Positions 24,858-34,125 of a stretch of DNA of 37,903 nucleotides are shown here, piece after piece. Position 1 is the stretch's first letter. Every line of letters begins with the position of its first letter. The notes beneath the pieces are model-generated. The model saw nothing but the letters and a program-made list of their open reading frames with translations, was not told where the DNA came from and searched no databases. Origin of the DNA: Lachnospiraceae bacterium (GTDB taxonomy: Bacteria; Bacillota_A; Clostridia; Lachnospirales; Lachnospiraceae). The position numbers and the translations under genes are program-made. The stretch lies in NCBI GenBank assembly GCA_017620975.1, contig JAGAUD010000021.1, positions 1-37,903 of the forward strand. Reading direction: 5' to 3'.

Positions 24858-26062
24858 TAGCGATTCGTAACGTATATACTGTTTCACAAGTAAATGCTTA
24901 TATCAAGAATATGTTCACGCAGGATTACATGCTTCAGGCTGTCCTCGTCAAGGGCGAGGTCAGCAACTGTAAGTATCACTCCTCTGGACATATTTATTTT
25001 ACGTTAAAAGATTTAAAGGGAACCATGAACTGTGTCATGTTCGCCGGGAACCGTCAGGGACTTAAGTTTCGTCTGATGGAAGGGCAGCAGGTCATCGTGG
25101 GCGGAACGGTGGATGTCTACGAACGCGACGGTAAATACCAGCTTTATGCCAGACAGATTGTGCCGGACGGTGCAGGACTTCTGTATGAAAAGTTCGAACA
25201 GCTCAAGAGAGAACTGGAAGAGCAGGGAATGTTTGCTCAGGAATACAAGCAGCCCATTCCCAAATATATCAGAACCCTGGGTGTAGTGACGGCAGACACC
25301 GGAGCGGCTGTCAGGGACATTATCCAGATTACGAGACGACGCAATCCTTATGTCCAGATTATTCTTTATCCGGCTATCGTTCAGGGGGATGCGGCAGCCC
25401 AAAGTATCGTAAACGGCATCAGAGCGTTGGAATTAAGGAAAGTAGATGTTATGATCGTGGGCAGAGGCGGCGGTTCTATGGAGGATTTATGGGCCTTTAA
25501 TGAAAGAAGTGTGGCACAGGCTGTATTCGACTGTTCCATTCCTATTATTTCAGCGGTAGGACATGAGACCGATACCACTATTATTGATTATGTGGCAGAT
25601 ATGAGAGCGCCGACTCCTTCTGCGGCAGCAGAACTGGCGGTATATGATGTCACGCAGCTTACGGATGTACTGGAAAATTATGAAAACGGCTTAAAGAAGC
25701 TGATGAGGCGTAAACTTCAGGACAACCGGGAGCGTTTGAAAAGTTATGAGATGCAGCTGAAATATGTAAGCCCGGCGGCCAGAATCCGTGAGCGGAAAAC
25801 ATATGCACTGAGTCTGGAGGAGAGGATTCAGGACAGGATGCAGAAGATACTTTCCATTAAGCGTCACAGGCTGGCTCTGTATGTGGAGCAGATGAAGGGG
25901 CTTTCGCCTCTGGAGAAATTAAGCAGCGGTTATTCCTATGTGGAGAATGCACAGGGACAAAATATCCGTTCTGTGGAGCAGGTGACAGAGGGGGAGCTGT
26001 TACGCATCCGGGTCAAGGATGGTACTGTAAGTGCGCAGGTGACGGAAGTAACAGGCAATTGA
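24854..26062 (+). CDS. xseA: Exodeoxyribonuclease VII large subunit
   Basis: Encodes 402 residues, a normal length. N-terminal OB-fold (about 1-100; VKGEVSNCKYHSSGHIYFTLKD), then the catalytic region with VVTADTGAAVRDI, VGRGGGSMEDLWAFNE and SAVGHETDTTI, and a helical C-terminus. With XseB it degrades single-stranded DNA from both ends. GTG 24854 overlaps the nusB stop; no clear separate ribosome binding site, so coupling to nusB is likely. Confidence 0.95.
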   Translation: MIAIRNVYTVSQVNAYIKNMFTQDYMLQAVLVKGEVSNCKYHSSGHIYFTLKDLKGTMNCVMFAGNRQGLKFRLMEGQQVIVGGTVDVYERDGKYQLYARQIVPDGAGLLYEKFEQLKRELEEQGMFAQEYKQPIPKYIRTLGVVTADTGAAVRDIIQITRRRNPYVQIILYPAIVQGDAAAQSIVNGIRALELRKVDVMIVGRGGGSMEDLWAFNERSVAQAVFDCSIPIISAVGHETDTTIIDYVADMRAPTPSAAAELAVYDVTQLTDVLENYENGLKKLMRRKLQDNRERLKSYEMQLKYVSPAARIRERKTYALSLEERIQDRMQKILSIKRHRLALYVEQMKGLSPLEKLSSGYSYVENAQGQNIRSVEQVTEGELLRIRVKDGTVSAQVTEVTGN

Positions 26063-26148
26063 CGGTGACAACAGGCAGCTGATGACTGATAAGCAGGTGA
26101 TGGAATCAATTGGCAATTAGCGGCTGGGAGGCAGGAAGGAGCAGATAC

Positions 26149-26358
26149 ATGGCAAAAGAAACGTATAGTCTGGAAGAAAATTTTTCCAGACTGGAACAGG
26201 AAATAGAGAAGCTGGAAGCGGAAGATGTGACTCTGGAAGAGGCCTTTCAGGCATATAGTGCGGGAATGAAGTTGTTAAAGGAGTGCAACGCCCAGATTGA
26301 TAAAGTCGAAAAGAAAGTGCTTAAGCTGACAGCAGAGGGACAGCTGGAAGAGTTGTAA
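26149..26358 (+). CDS. xseB: Exodeoxyribonuclease VII small subunit
   Basis: Encodes 69 residues: two helices with the signature LEENFSRLEQEIEKLEAEDVTLEEA and YSAGMKLLKECN. It forms the small-subunit rings around the XseA arm. ATG 26149 follows GGAAGGAG; the longer frame to 26110 reads through a non-conserved start. The gap of 86 bp after xseA is unusually long for this operon and holds imperfect repeats of GCAATT and of ACAGGCA. Confidence 0.94.
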   Translation: MAKETYSLEENFSRLEQEIEKLEAEDVTLEEAFQAYSAGMKLLKECNAQIDKVEKKVLKLTAEGQLEEL

Positions 26359-26379
26359 GTGCATGATGGAGGATAAAAC

Positions 26380-27285
26380 ATGGAGAAAGATAGATTTCAG
26401 GCAGAGCTTCATGCTAAGACAAAGCAGATAGAAGGAATTTTGACAAGATATCTTCCGGAGGAAAAAGGTTATCAGAAAACAGTACTGGAGGCTATGAATT
26501 ACAGTCTGATGGCAGGCGGGAAAAGGCTGCGTCCCATGATGATGCAGGAGACATACCGTCTCTTTGGCGGAAACGGCACTGTGATTGAACCTTTTATGGC
26601 AGCCATGGAAATGATTCATACCTATTCTCTGGTGCACGATGACCTGCCGGCAATGGACAATGACGAGTACCGCAGAGGACGAAAGACCACACACGCGGTA
26701 TATGGTGAGGCTATTGGAATCCTGGCAGGAGACGGGCTTTTGAACTATGCTTTTGAAACTGCGCTGAAGGCATTTGAAGAGCCTGATGCAGATTTAAAGA
26801 AAGTGGCTCGTGCAATGGCAGTATTAGCCCGTAAAGCAGGTGTCTACGGTATGATTGGAGGACAGACGGCTGATATTGAGGCAGAGGAACAGACTACGCC
26901 ATTAACGAGAGAACAGCTTCTGTATATCCATGAGAACAAGACAGCTGCCCTGATTCAGGCTTCTATGATGGTTGGAGCGATTCTGGCAGGTGCATCACGG
27001 GAAGAAATAGAGCGGATTGAAAAATGTGCTTATAACATTGGAATTGCTTTCCAGATTCAGGATGATATTCTGGATGTCATCGGTGACAGTAAAGAGCTGG
27101 GCAAACCGGTGGGCAGTGATGAGAAGAATCACAAGCAGACATATGTGACCTTAAACGGTCTGGGACAGTCTCAGGAGGAAGTCAGAGTTTTATCTCAGGA
27201 AGCTGTGAACATACTGGATGAAATCGACGGTGATGGGGAATTCTTAAAGCAACTGGTAATCACGCTGATAGATCGCCGTAAATAA
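26380..27285 (+). CDS. ispA: Farnesyl/geranyl diphosphate synthase
   Basis: Encodes 301 residues. A short-chain polyprenyl diphosphate synthase: first Asp-rich motif DDLPAMD at about 87-93, GGKRLRP at 46-52, and the second Asp motif QDDILD near 228-233. It condenses isopentenyl and dimethylallyl diphosphates to C10-C15. Its neighbour dxs makes the precursor. The spacing to xseB is 21 bp. Confidence 0.95.
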   Translation: MEKDRFQAELHAKTKQIEGILTRYLPEEKGYQKTVLEAMNYSLMAGGKRLRPMMMQETYRLFGGNGTVIEPFMAAMEMIHTYSLVHDDLPAMDNDEYRRGRKTTHAVYGEAIGILAGDGLLNYAFETALKAFEEPDADLKKVARAMAVLARKAGVYGMIGGQTADIEAEEQTTPLTREQLLYIHENKTAALIQASMMVGAILAGASREEIERIEKCAYNIGIAFQIQDDILDVIGDSKELGKPVGSDEKNHKQTYVTLNGLGQSQEEVRVLSQEAVNILDEIDGDGEFLKQLVITLIDRRK

Positions 27286-27299
27286 ACGAGGGAAAATAT

Positions 27300-29168
27300 A
27301 TGTTACTGGAAAAGATAGAGAAAGTAAATGACATCAAGCAGATAGACAGTGATGATTGGGATGCGCTGGCACAGGAAATCAGGCAGTTTCTGATAGAAAA
27401 GATCAGTGTGACAGGGGGACATCTGGGCTCTAATCTGGGTGCAGTGGAATTGACCATGGCACTGCATCTTGTGCTGAATCTCCCGGAAGATAAGATTATC
27501 TGGGACGTAGGACATCAATCTTATACTCATAAAATTCTGACCGGTCGCAGAGATGGTTTCGACAATCTTAGGCAGTTTCACGGAATGAGCGGATTTCCCA
27601 AGAGAAAAGAAAGTACTTGTGATGCTTTTGATACAGGGCACAGTTCTACTTCCATATCTGCCGGTCTTGGGCTGGTAAAAGCCAGAGATCTGCTGGGGGG
27701 GAAGCAAACAGTCGTATCTGTCATCGGTGATGGTTCTCTGACAGGCGGTATGGCTTATGAAGCGCTTAACAATGCTGCCAAGCTGGAGACTAACTTTATC
27801 ATTGTTCTGAATGACAACAAGATGTCCATATCAGAAAATGTGGGCGGTGTATCCAAATATCTGAATAATATCAGGACTGCTTCCGGTTATCTGGACTTAA
27901 AGGAAGGTATCTATAATACACTGATGGGAACCAGAAATGGTGATACGCTGGTAAACAAAATCAGAAGAGCTAAGAATAGCTTTAAACAGCTGGTGATTCC
28001 CGGTATGCTTTTCGAGGATATGGGAGTTACTTATCTTGGACCGGTTGACGGTCATGATATTAACGGATTGATCCGGGTCATTCAGGAAGCTAAAAGAGTG
28101 AAAGGAGCCGTCATGGTTCATGTGATGACCGAAAAAGGAAAAGGATATGGACCTGCCGAACGTCATCCGGCCAGATTCCATGGTACGGATCCTTTTGATA
28201 TCGAGACCGGACTTCCTTCCCATCCCAGAACGGTGTCCAACTATACAGATATTTTCTCAACGGTAATGTGTAAGCTGGGTCAACGGGATGACAAAGTAGT
28301 GGCCATTACAGCAGCCATGCCGGATGGTACGGGCTTAAAACGGTTCCGCAATATGTATAAAGACAGATTCTTTGATGTTGGAATTGCAGAGCAGCATGCT
28401 GTTACCTTTGCAGCAGGATTGGCAGCAGGTGGAATGAAGCCTGTGGTGGCAGTCTATTCTTCCTTCCTGCAGAGAGCTTACGATCAGATTCTGCATGATG
28501 TATGTATTCAGAATCTTCCGGTTGTATTTGCCATTGACCGTGCCGGTCTGGTAGGAAGTGACGGAGAGACCCACCAGGGAATTTTCGATTTTACCTATCT
28601 GACAGGGATTCCCAATATGCATGTCTGTGCTCCTAAGAATAAATGGGAATTGTCTGATATGATGAAATTTGCCGTTAATTTTGGCGCACCTATCGCAGTG
28701 CGTTATCCGAGAGGGACTGCTTATGATGGACTGAAAGACTTCAGGGCACCTATTGAGTGTGGTAAAGCAGAGTGGATATACCGGGAGAAAGAGATTGCGC
28801 TGCTTTCGGTGGGCAGCATGGTAAAAGAAGCAGAGAAGGTCAGGATGATGTTAAAAGAAGCCGGATACTGTGTCAGTCTTATCAATGCCAGATTTGTAAA
28901 GCCCATAGATGAGAAAGCTGTGCTGGAAGCATGTGAAGAGCATGAACTGATCGTAACCATGGAGGAGAATGTGGCCTGCGGTGGTTATGGCGAGAAAGTA
29001 CTGGAATGTATGAACAGCAATGCGTGCACCAATAAATTTCTGAATATCTCCATACCTGATGCTTATGTAGAGCACGGTAATGTGGAGCTTCTTAAGAAAG
29101 AAATCGGAATTGATGCAGAAAGTGTGGTCAGCAGAATACTGGGCAAACTGGGAGAAGAGGAAGTATGA
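27300..29168 (+). CDS. dxs: 1-deoxy-D-xylulose-5-phosphate synthase
   Basis: Encodes 622 residues, the family's usual length. The thiamine-diphosphate motif GDGSLTGGMAYEALNNA, N-terminal GHLGSNLG and DVGHQSYTHKIL, the catalytic-domain DVGIAEQHAVTFAAG, and DRAGLVGSDGETHQGIFD are all present. It condenses pyruvate and glyceraldehyde-3-phosphate, the first step of the MEP isoprenoid pathway. Its last codon overlaps tlyA by 4 bp (ATGA). Confidence 0.97.
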   Translation: MLLEKIEKVNDIKQIDSDDWDALAQEIRQFLIEKISVTGGHLGSNLGAVELTMALHLVLNLPEDKIIWDVGHQSYTHKILTGRRDGFDNLRQFHGMSGFPKRKESTCDAFDTGHSSTSISAGLGLVKARDLLGGKQTVVSVIGDGSLTGGMAYEALNNAAKLETNFIIVLNDNKMSISENVGGVSKYLNNIRTASGYLDLKEGIYNTLMGTRNGDTLVNKIRRAKNSFKQLVIPGMLFEDMGVTYLGPVDGHDINGLIRVIQEAKRVKGAVMVHVMTEKGKGYGPAERHPARFHGTDPFDIETGLPSHPRTVSNYTDIFSTVMCKLGQRDDKVVAITAAMPDGTGLKRFRNMYKDRFFDVGIAEQHAVTFAAGLAAGGMKPVVAVYSSFLQRAYDQILHDVCIQNLPVVFAIDRAGLVGSDGETHQGIFDFTYLTGIPNMHVCAPKNKWELSDMMKFAVNFGAPIAVRYPRGTAYDGLKDFRAPIECGKAEWIYREKEIALLSVGSMVKEAEKVRMMLKEAGYCVSLINARFVKPIDEKAVLEACEEHELIVTMEENVACGGYGEKVLECMNSNACTNKFLNISIPDAYVEHGNVELLKKEIGIDAESVVSRILGKLGEEEV

Positions 29169-30073
29169 AAGAACGATTGGATGTAATACTGGTGAATCAG
29201 GGGCATGCCCCTTCCAGGGAGAAAGCCAAAGCGATTATAATGTCCGGCAATGTATATGTGAATGGCCAGAAAGAAGATAAGGCCGGAAGCAGCTTCGATA
29301 TCAGCAAGATACAGCTGGAGGTGCGGGGCAGCGCCCTGAAATATGTAAGCCGGGGCGGGTTAAAGCTGGAAAAGGCTATGAACAGCTGGGAGATCGGGCT
29401 GCAGGATAAGGTTTGTATGGACATCGGAGCTTCCACCGGCGGATTTACAGACTGCATGCTGCAAAATGGTGCTGTAAAAGTGTACGCAGTGGATGTAGGT
29501 CACGGACAGCTTGCCTGGAAATTACGCAACGATGAACGTGTAGTCTGCATGGAGAAGACCAATTTTCGTTATCTGATAAGAGATGATATTCAGGATGATT
29601 TGGATTTTGCCAGTGTGGATGTATCTTTTATCTCCTTGACCAAGATTTTGATCCCGGCCAGGAATCTGTTAAAGGATCAGGGGGAGATGGTCTGTCTGAT
29701 CAAACCGCAGTTCGAGGCGGGCAGAGAAAAGGTTGGAAAGAAAGGCGTAGTCAGAGAGCGCAGCGTGCATGAGGAAGTAATCCATAAAGTCATAGACTTT
29801 GCAAATAGCATCGGCTTCGATGTGATGCATCTGGAATATTCTCCGATTAAAGGACCGGAGGGTAACATCGAATATCTTGTTCATATCCGCAAAAATGGAG
29901 AGCGCAGCAACGCGGCAGCCCGGTGGACTGAAAGTGATGGAGAACAGAATCTGGAAAGCCTAACAGAAGATAAATCAGGAGAATCCTGGACGGCTCAGTG
30001 GAAGGCGCAGATCGAGAAGACAGTCAGCCAGGCTCACGACAGTCTGGATAAACCGGAGATCGGGAGCGAATAA
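29165..30073 (+). CDS. tlyA: TlyA family rRNA methyltransferase
   Basis: Encodes 302 residues. An S4 RNA-binding domain (about 1-65: MKERLDVILVNQGHAPSREKAK) precedes an FtsJ-like methyltransferase domain with DIGASTGGFTDCMLQNGA and the lysine-rich motifs. Homologs 2'-O-methylate 16S and 23S rRNA at the capreomycin site; the old name hemolysin A is misleading. The last 50-55 residues are a Glu/Ser/Gln-rich tail beyond the usual end at about 250-270, an apparent extension. Start overlaps dxs. Confidence 0.92.
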   Translation: MKERLDVILVNQGHAPSREKAKAIIMSGNVYVNGQKEDKAGSSFDISKIQLEVRGSALKYVSRGGLKLEKAMNSWEIGLQDKVCMDIGASTGGFTDCMLQNGAVKVYAVDVGHGQLAWKLRNDERVVCMEKTNFRYLIRDDIQDDLDFASVDVSFISLTKILIPARNLLKDQGEMVCLIKPQFEAGREKVGKKGVVRERSVHEEVIHKVIDFANSIGFDVMHLEYSPIKGPEGNIEYLVHIRKNGERSNAAARWTESDGEQNLESLTEDKSGESWTAQWKAQIEKTVSQAHDSLDKPEIGSE

Positions 30074-30078
30074 AGCAT

Positions 30079-30906
30079 ATGGAACATTTTGTGATATATA
30101 CGAATCTGCATAAAGATAAGAAACTGATAGTGACCAATCGGATTAAAGAGTATCTGACTGCTCATGGAAAACAGTGTACTTTGTGGAGCAATGAATCTGC
30201 CGAGAAAGAGTTGATGGGTGCCGACTGCATGATCGTGCTGGGCGGTGACGGCACAATGCTTCAGGCAGCGCGCGATGTAAAGAAGTGGAATCTGCCGCTC
30301 ATTGGTGTCAACCTGGGAACGTTAGGCTACATGACGGAAATAGAACTTACAGCCCTGGAAGAATCTCTGGATCTGCTGATGGAAGGGCAGTTTGAAGTGG
30401 AAAGCCGCATGATGCTCAGCGGAAGGGTAGAGGGGAGACAGGAAACAGAAGAGGATCTTGCTCTTAACGACATTGTGATAGCTAGAAGCGGTTCTTTGCA
30501 AATCATAAAATTCAATATTCTTGTCAACGGTCAGTTCCTCAATGACTATAGTGCTGATGGTGTGATCGTTACTACGCCTACCGGCTCTACCGGCTATAAT
30601 CTTTCTGCCGGTGGTCCTATTGTGGAGCCAAAAGCAAGGCTGATCATGATTACCCCCATTTGTCCGCATACACTGAATCAGAGAAGCATCATTCTTTCTC
30701 CGGAAGATGTGATTGAAATAGAGATTTCGGAGGGAAGAGAAGGTCGTGTCCAGACTGTGGAAGCCAGTTTTGACGGCAACCATGTGATTCCCATGCATAC
30801 AGGTGATCGCATCAGAATTATACAGTCCGAAAAGACAACCGATATCATCCAGCTGAACAAAGTCAGTTTCCTGGAGGTATTACATAAAAAAATAAGTGAA
30901 AGCTGA
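30079..30906 (+). CDS. nadK: NAD kinase
   Basis: Encodes 275 residues. The GGDGT motif at about 55-59 (Asp 57 catalytic), NLGTLGYMTE and TPTGSTGYNLSAGGPIVEP identify NAD kinase, which phosphorylates NAD to NADP with ATP. ATG 30079 is 5 bp after tlyA; GGGAG in the tlyA end serves as ribosome binding site. Its 3' end is close to the argR start. Confidence 0.96.
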   Translation: MEHFVIYTNLHKDKKLIVTNRIKEYLTAHGKQCTLWSNESAEKELMGADCMIVLGGDGTMLQAARDVKKWNLPLIGVNLGTLGYMTEIELTALEESLDLLMEGQFEVESRMMLSGRVEGRQETEEDLALNDIVIARSGSLQIIKFNILVNGQFLNDYSADGVIVTTPTGSTGYNLSAGGPIVEPKARLIMITPICPHTLNQRSIILSPEDVIEIEISEGREGRVQTVEASFDGNHVIPMHTGDRIRIIQSEKTTDIIQLNKVSFLEVLHKKISES

Positions 30907-30922
30907 GGTGAAGGAAAGCGTC

Positions 30923-31375
30923 ATGAAGAAAGTCAGGCATAAGAAAATTATTGAGATCATAGAAAAGCAGAATGTGGAGACCCAGGAAGAGCTGGCCGCC
31001 TGTTTGCGGGAAGAAGGTTTTGCAGTTACCCAGGCTACTGTCTCCAGGGATATCAGAGAACTGAAGTTATCTAAGGTATCGGCGGGAGGCGGCAGACAGA
31101 AGTATGTGGCCTTAAAACAAACTGACAGACCACTGGGGGATAAGTATGTCCGTGTACTCAGAGATGGCTTTCATTCCATGGAAATGGCGCAGAATATTCT
31201 GGTTATGAAAACGGTGTCCGGCATGGCAATGGCTGTGGCGGCTGCCATTGATTCCCTTCAGTTCCCGGAGGTTGTGGGTTGTATCGCAGGAGATGATACC
31301 ATCATGATCGCTGTACGTACTGTTGAGGATACCCAGCGTCTTATAGAACGTATCCGGGAAATGATTGACAAGTAA
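30923..31375 (+). CDS. argR: Arginine repressor
   Basis: Encodes 150 residues. An N-terminal winged helix with TQATVSRDIRELKLSK contacts DNA; the C-terminal oligomerisation and arginine-binding domain has VVGCIAGDDTIMIAVR. It senses arginine as a hexamer and controls arginine biosynthesis and catabolism. ATG 30923 is preferred over GTG 30896, as AAGGA lies seven bases upstream. In this position argR is conserved in Firmicutes. Confidence 0.95.
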   Translation: MKKVRHKKIIEIIEKQNVETQEELAACLREEGFAVTQATVSRDIRELKLSKVSAGGGRQKYVALKQTDRPLGDKYVRVLRDGFHSMEMAQNILVMKTVSGMAMAVAAAIDSLQFPEVVGCIAGDDTIMIAVRTVEDTQRLIERIREMIDK

Positions 31376-31405
31376 GGCAGACATAAGGTTTATGGGGGAA
31401 AATGA

Positions 31406-33100
31406 ATGTTACAAAGTTTGCATGTGAAGAATCTGGCACTAATCGAAGAAACAGAAGTAGAATTTGGTCAGGGACTGAATATTCTCACCGGTGAGACCGG
31501 TGCCGGTAAGTCTGTATTGATCGGTTCTGTGAATCTGGCATTGGGCGGCAAATTTGATAAGGATATGCTGCGCAGAGGAGCAGATTATTGCCTTGTAGAA
31601 CTTATTTTTCAGACAAAAGATAAAAAAGTATCCGAAAAAATGGAACAGCTGGATATCCCGGAAGAAGAGGACGGAACCGTCATCATCAGCCGCAGGATGC
31701 AGCCCGGCCGCAGTGTCTGTAAAATCAACGGAGAAACGGTAACTGCCCGCCAGATCAAGGAACTGGCAGAACTCTTAATCGATATTCACGGTCAGCACGA
31801 GCATCAGTCGCTGCTCCATAAAAAGAAACATATGGAGATACTGGATGATTATTGCGGAGAAGCATTTAAAGCGCCGGCAGAAAAAGTGGCTTCTCTCTAT
31901 CATGAATGCAAGGATCTCAAACAGAAGATAGAAGAAGAGTCCATGGACGAGGAAGCCAAGGCAAGAGAACAGGCATTGGCAGAATTTGAACTGCAGGAGA
32001 TCGAAGAGGCCGGACTGGTTGCAGGGGAAGATGAAGAACTGGAACAGCAATATCGCAGGATGATCAACAGTAAGAAGATTACGGAGAGTCTGGCGGAAAG
32101 CTATCAGCTGACAGGTACAGATGCTGATGAAGGTGCCGGAAGCTCTTTAAGCCGTGCACTGCGTGTGCTCAGAAGCGTTACCATGTATGATGAAGGTCTG
32201 GTTGAACTGGAGGAACAGCTGAGCGAAATTGACAGCCTGCTGGCTGACTATAACCACGATGTGGCGCAGTATCTGGATGAACTGGAATTTGATGAGGAAG
32301 ATTATGCCCGTGTGGAAGAGCGTCTGAACACGATCAACCACATGAAGGGAAAATACGGTAAAACCATCGAAGACATCCTTGCTTATGGGGAAAAATGCAG
32401 TCAGACACTGGAGAAGCTTGCAGATTACGATGCTTATATGGAAGGCTTACATAGGCAGCTTCAAGAGAGTGAACGGGCTCTAAAGGAAGCCTGCGGAATC
32501 CTTTCAGAAATCAGAAGAGAAAATGCAGCGGAACTTACCATACGACTGGAGGAAGCGCTGGTAAATCTGAATTTTCTAAGTGTGGAATTTGATATTGCAG
32601 TCAGACCGGGACAGACTATTACAGCTCTCGGATATGATGATGTGGAATTTATGATTTCCACCAATCCCGGAGAGTCTCTGAAGCCACTGGCACAGGTGGC
32701 CAGCGGAGGTGAACTGTCCAGGGTAATGTTAGCTATTAAGACCGTACTGGCAGGGAGAGACTCTATAGATACTTTGATATTTGATGAAATTGATACCGGT
32801 ATCAGTGGTCGGACTGCATGGAAAGTATCGGAGCAGCTTGATATTGCGGCCCATGACCATCAGGTCATCTGTATCACCCATCTTCCGCAGATTGCGGCAA
32901 TGGCAGATGTACATTTTGTGATTGAAAAGAGCAGTACGGATGAAACTACCATAACGGATATCCGTAGAACGGATGAAGAAGAAAGTCTGAAAGAACTGGC
33001 GAGGCTTTTAGGAAGTGATGTCCTGACAGAAGCTGCGCTGACCAATGCCAGAGAGATGAAAGAACTGGCAGCAGGTCATAAAATGCTTTATGAGGAGTAA
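31406..33100 (+). CDS. recN: DNA repair protein RecN
   Basis: Encodes 564 residues, an SMC-like ATPase. Walker A GETGAGKS at 29-36, a long charged coiled-coil middle (about 160-370), then the ABC signature ASGGELSRVMLAIK and Walker B TLIFDEIDTGISG. It acts early in double-strand break repair, gathering DNA ends. In many Clostridia and Bacilli recN is followed directly by spoIVB and spo0A; here the barnase-barstar pair and pyk come in between. Confidence 0.96.
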   Translation: MLQSLHVKNLALIEETEVEFGQGLNILTGETGAGKSVLIGSVNLALGGKFDKDMLRRGADYCLVELIFQTKDKKVSEKMEQLDIPEEEDGTVIISRRMQPGRSVCKINGETVTARQIKELAELLIDIHGQHEHQSLLHKKKHMEILDDYCGEAFKAPAEKVASLYHECKDLKQKIEEESMDEEAKAREQALAEFELQEIEEAGLVAGEDEELEQQYRRMINSKKITESLAESYQLTGTDADEGAGSSLSRALRVLRSVTMYDEGLVELEEQLSEIDSLLADYNHDVAQYLDELEFDEEDYARVEERLNTINHMKGKYGKTIEDILAYGEKCSQTLEKLADYDAYMEGLHRQLQESERALKEACGILSEIRRENAAELTIRLEEALVNLNFLSVEFDIAVRPGQTITALGYDDVEFMISTNPGESLKPLAQVASGGELSRVMLAIKTVLAGRDSIDTLIFDEIDTGISGRTAWKVSEQLDIAAHDHQVICITHLPQIAAMADVHFVIEKSSTDETTITDIRRTDEEESLKELARLLGSDVLTEAALTNAREMKELAAGHKMLYEE

Positions 33101-33106
33101 CGAAAG

Positions 33107-33745
33107 ATGAAAAAGTACAGTAAGAAATGTCTTGGAATGCTATTGGCATCCATACTGCTGATTTTGCAGACAGCATGCGGTATGAGCCGGAGTGAGGAAC
33201 CATCGATTAATTTTGATGAGATAGAAGTCGTCTCTCTGGAGGCACAGGTTTTTGCCATACCGCAGCCGGTGGAAGCCGCAGTTTCGGCTGTCAATGATTT
33301 GGCACAAACATCTCAGACTGAGGCGGATACTGCCCGGGCAGAGAATTCGCAAAACGGTGAGGAATGGTTTGTAGAACTTCCGCAGGAAGGTTACAGCTAC
33401 TATGACCTGGATAATGTAGTACTTTATCTGTATCTCTATGAAGAACTGCCGGATAATTATATTACCAAATCCGAGGCTAAGAAGCTTGGCTGGGAAGGCG
33501 GTTCGGTAGAAAAGTATCAGGAAGGGGCAGCTATCGGCGGTGACAGCTTTGGCAACAAAGAAGGGCTGTTACCGGAAGCAGACGGCAGAACCTATATAGA
33601 GTGTGATATCGATACCGATGGCGAAGACAGCCGTGGTGCCAAGAGGCTGGTATTTTCCAATGACGGACTGTATTTTTATACGGAAGACCACTATGAAAGT
33701 TTTGAAGAAGTGACAGTTACGGAAAGGTACGAGGTGGTACGGTGA
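33107..33745 (+). CDS. Lipoprotein barnase-type ribonuclease
   Basis: Encodes 212 residues. A signal peptide ends in the lipobox LQTAC (Cys 24), so the protein should be anchored to the outer face of the membrane. After an acidic linker (about 25-95) comes a barnase domain (about 96-205) with LPDNYITKSEAKKLGW, AIGGDSFGNKEG, and DHYESF. The residues matching barnase catalytic and binding positions are present: K121, E152, E165, R176, R180 and H195; barnase R59 is replaced by K151. It should therefore be an active guanine-preferring RNA endonuclease. The stop overlaps the barstar start by 4 bp (GTGA). It begins 6 bp after recN, so it may be transcribed with the repair gene. Role, whether defence, competition or nutrition, is unknown. 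Confidence 0.9.
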   Translation: MKKYSKKCLGMLLASILLILQTACGMSRSEEPSINFDEIEVVSLEAQVFAIPQPVEAAVSAVNDLAQTSQTEADTARAENSQNGEEWFVELPQEGYSYYDLDNVVLYLYLYEELPDNYITKSEAKKLGWEGGSVEKYQEGAAIGGDSFGNKEGLLPEADGRTYIECDIDTDGEDSRGAKRLVFSNDGLYFYTEDHYESFEEVTVTERYEVVR

Positions 33746-34026
33746 GCAGAACGGTTTATCTGGACGCCAGACGTTTGAAAGAACGTAGAGAAGCACATAC
33801 TTATCTGTCCAAGATGCTTTCACTACCATCCTATTACGGCAATAATCTGGATGCACTGTATGACTGCATTACAGAGATGAGCGGCTGCAGCATTAAAATT
33901 CTGCATATAGAAGAGGCGGGACTGAGCGGAACATATGGTGATAGAATACTTAAAGTGCTGGAAGAAGGCGCTGAGCAGAATTCCGGTCTTGAAGTAAAGA
34001 AGGTTTTTAGGGAGTCTTTATCTTAA
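33742..34026 (+). CDS. Barstar-family ribonuclease inhibitor
   Basis: Encodes 94 residues, the size of barstar. The key motif PSYYGNNLDALYDCI (about residues 28-42) matches barstar's barnase-binding helix region, where an Asp-Ala-Leu-x-Asp segment plugs the RNase active site; here D36 and D40 are present. The C-terminus holds a typical amphipathic helix. It is cytoplasmic, protecting the cell before export of the RNase. GTG 33742 with GAGGTGG upstream overlaps the RNase stop, which couples toxin and antidote translation. Confidence 0.9.
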   Translation: MSRTVYLDARRLKERREAHTYLSKMLSLPSYYGNNLDALYDCITEMSGCSIKILHIEEAGLSGTYGDRILKVLEEGAEQNSGLEVKKVFRESLS

Positions 34027-34058
34027 CAGAAAAATAGCTTACTATTACGGCAGTCTTG

Positions 34059-34090
34059 TGTTATACTGTTATTTAAGTGTGACTTAACAG
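34059..34090 (+). promoter_or_regulatory. pyk promoter with start-site dyad
   Basis: TGT-TATACT (34059-34067) is an extended -10 box; a -35 (TTACTA 34039-34044, 17 bp away) is poor. CTGTTA 34066-34071 and TAACAG 34085-34090 form a dyad around an AAGT-GTG-ACTT hairpin over the start site, a likely operator. Confidence 0.55.
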
Positions 34091-34116
34091 ATTAAATGTA
34101 AAGAAAGGACCGGTAA

Positions 34117-34125
34117 ATGCTCTAA
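34117..34125 (+). CDS. Two-codon upstream ORF overlapping the pyk start
   Basis: ATG CTC TAA at 34117-34125 shares its last base with the pyk ATG (TAATG). AAAGGA 34104-34109 is correctly spaced (7 bp) for this ATG but 15 bp from the pyk ATG. Ribosomes may therefore initiate here first and restart at pyk. Inference only. Confidence 0.3.
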   Translation: ML

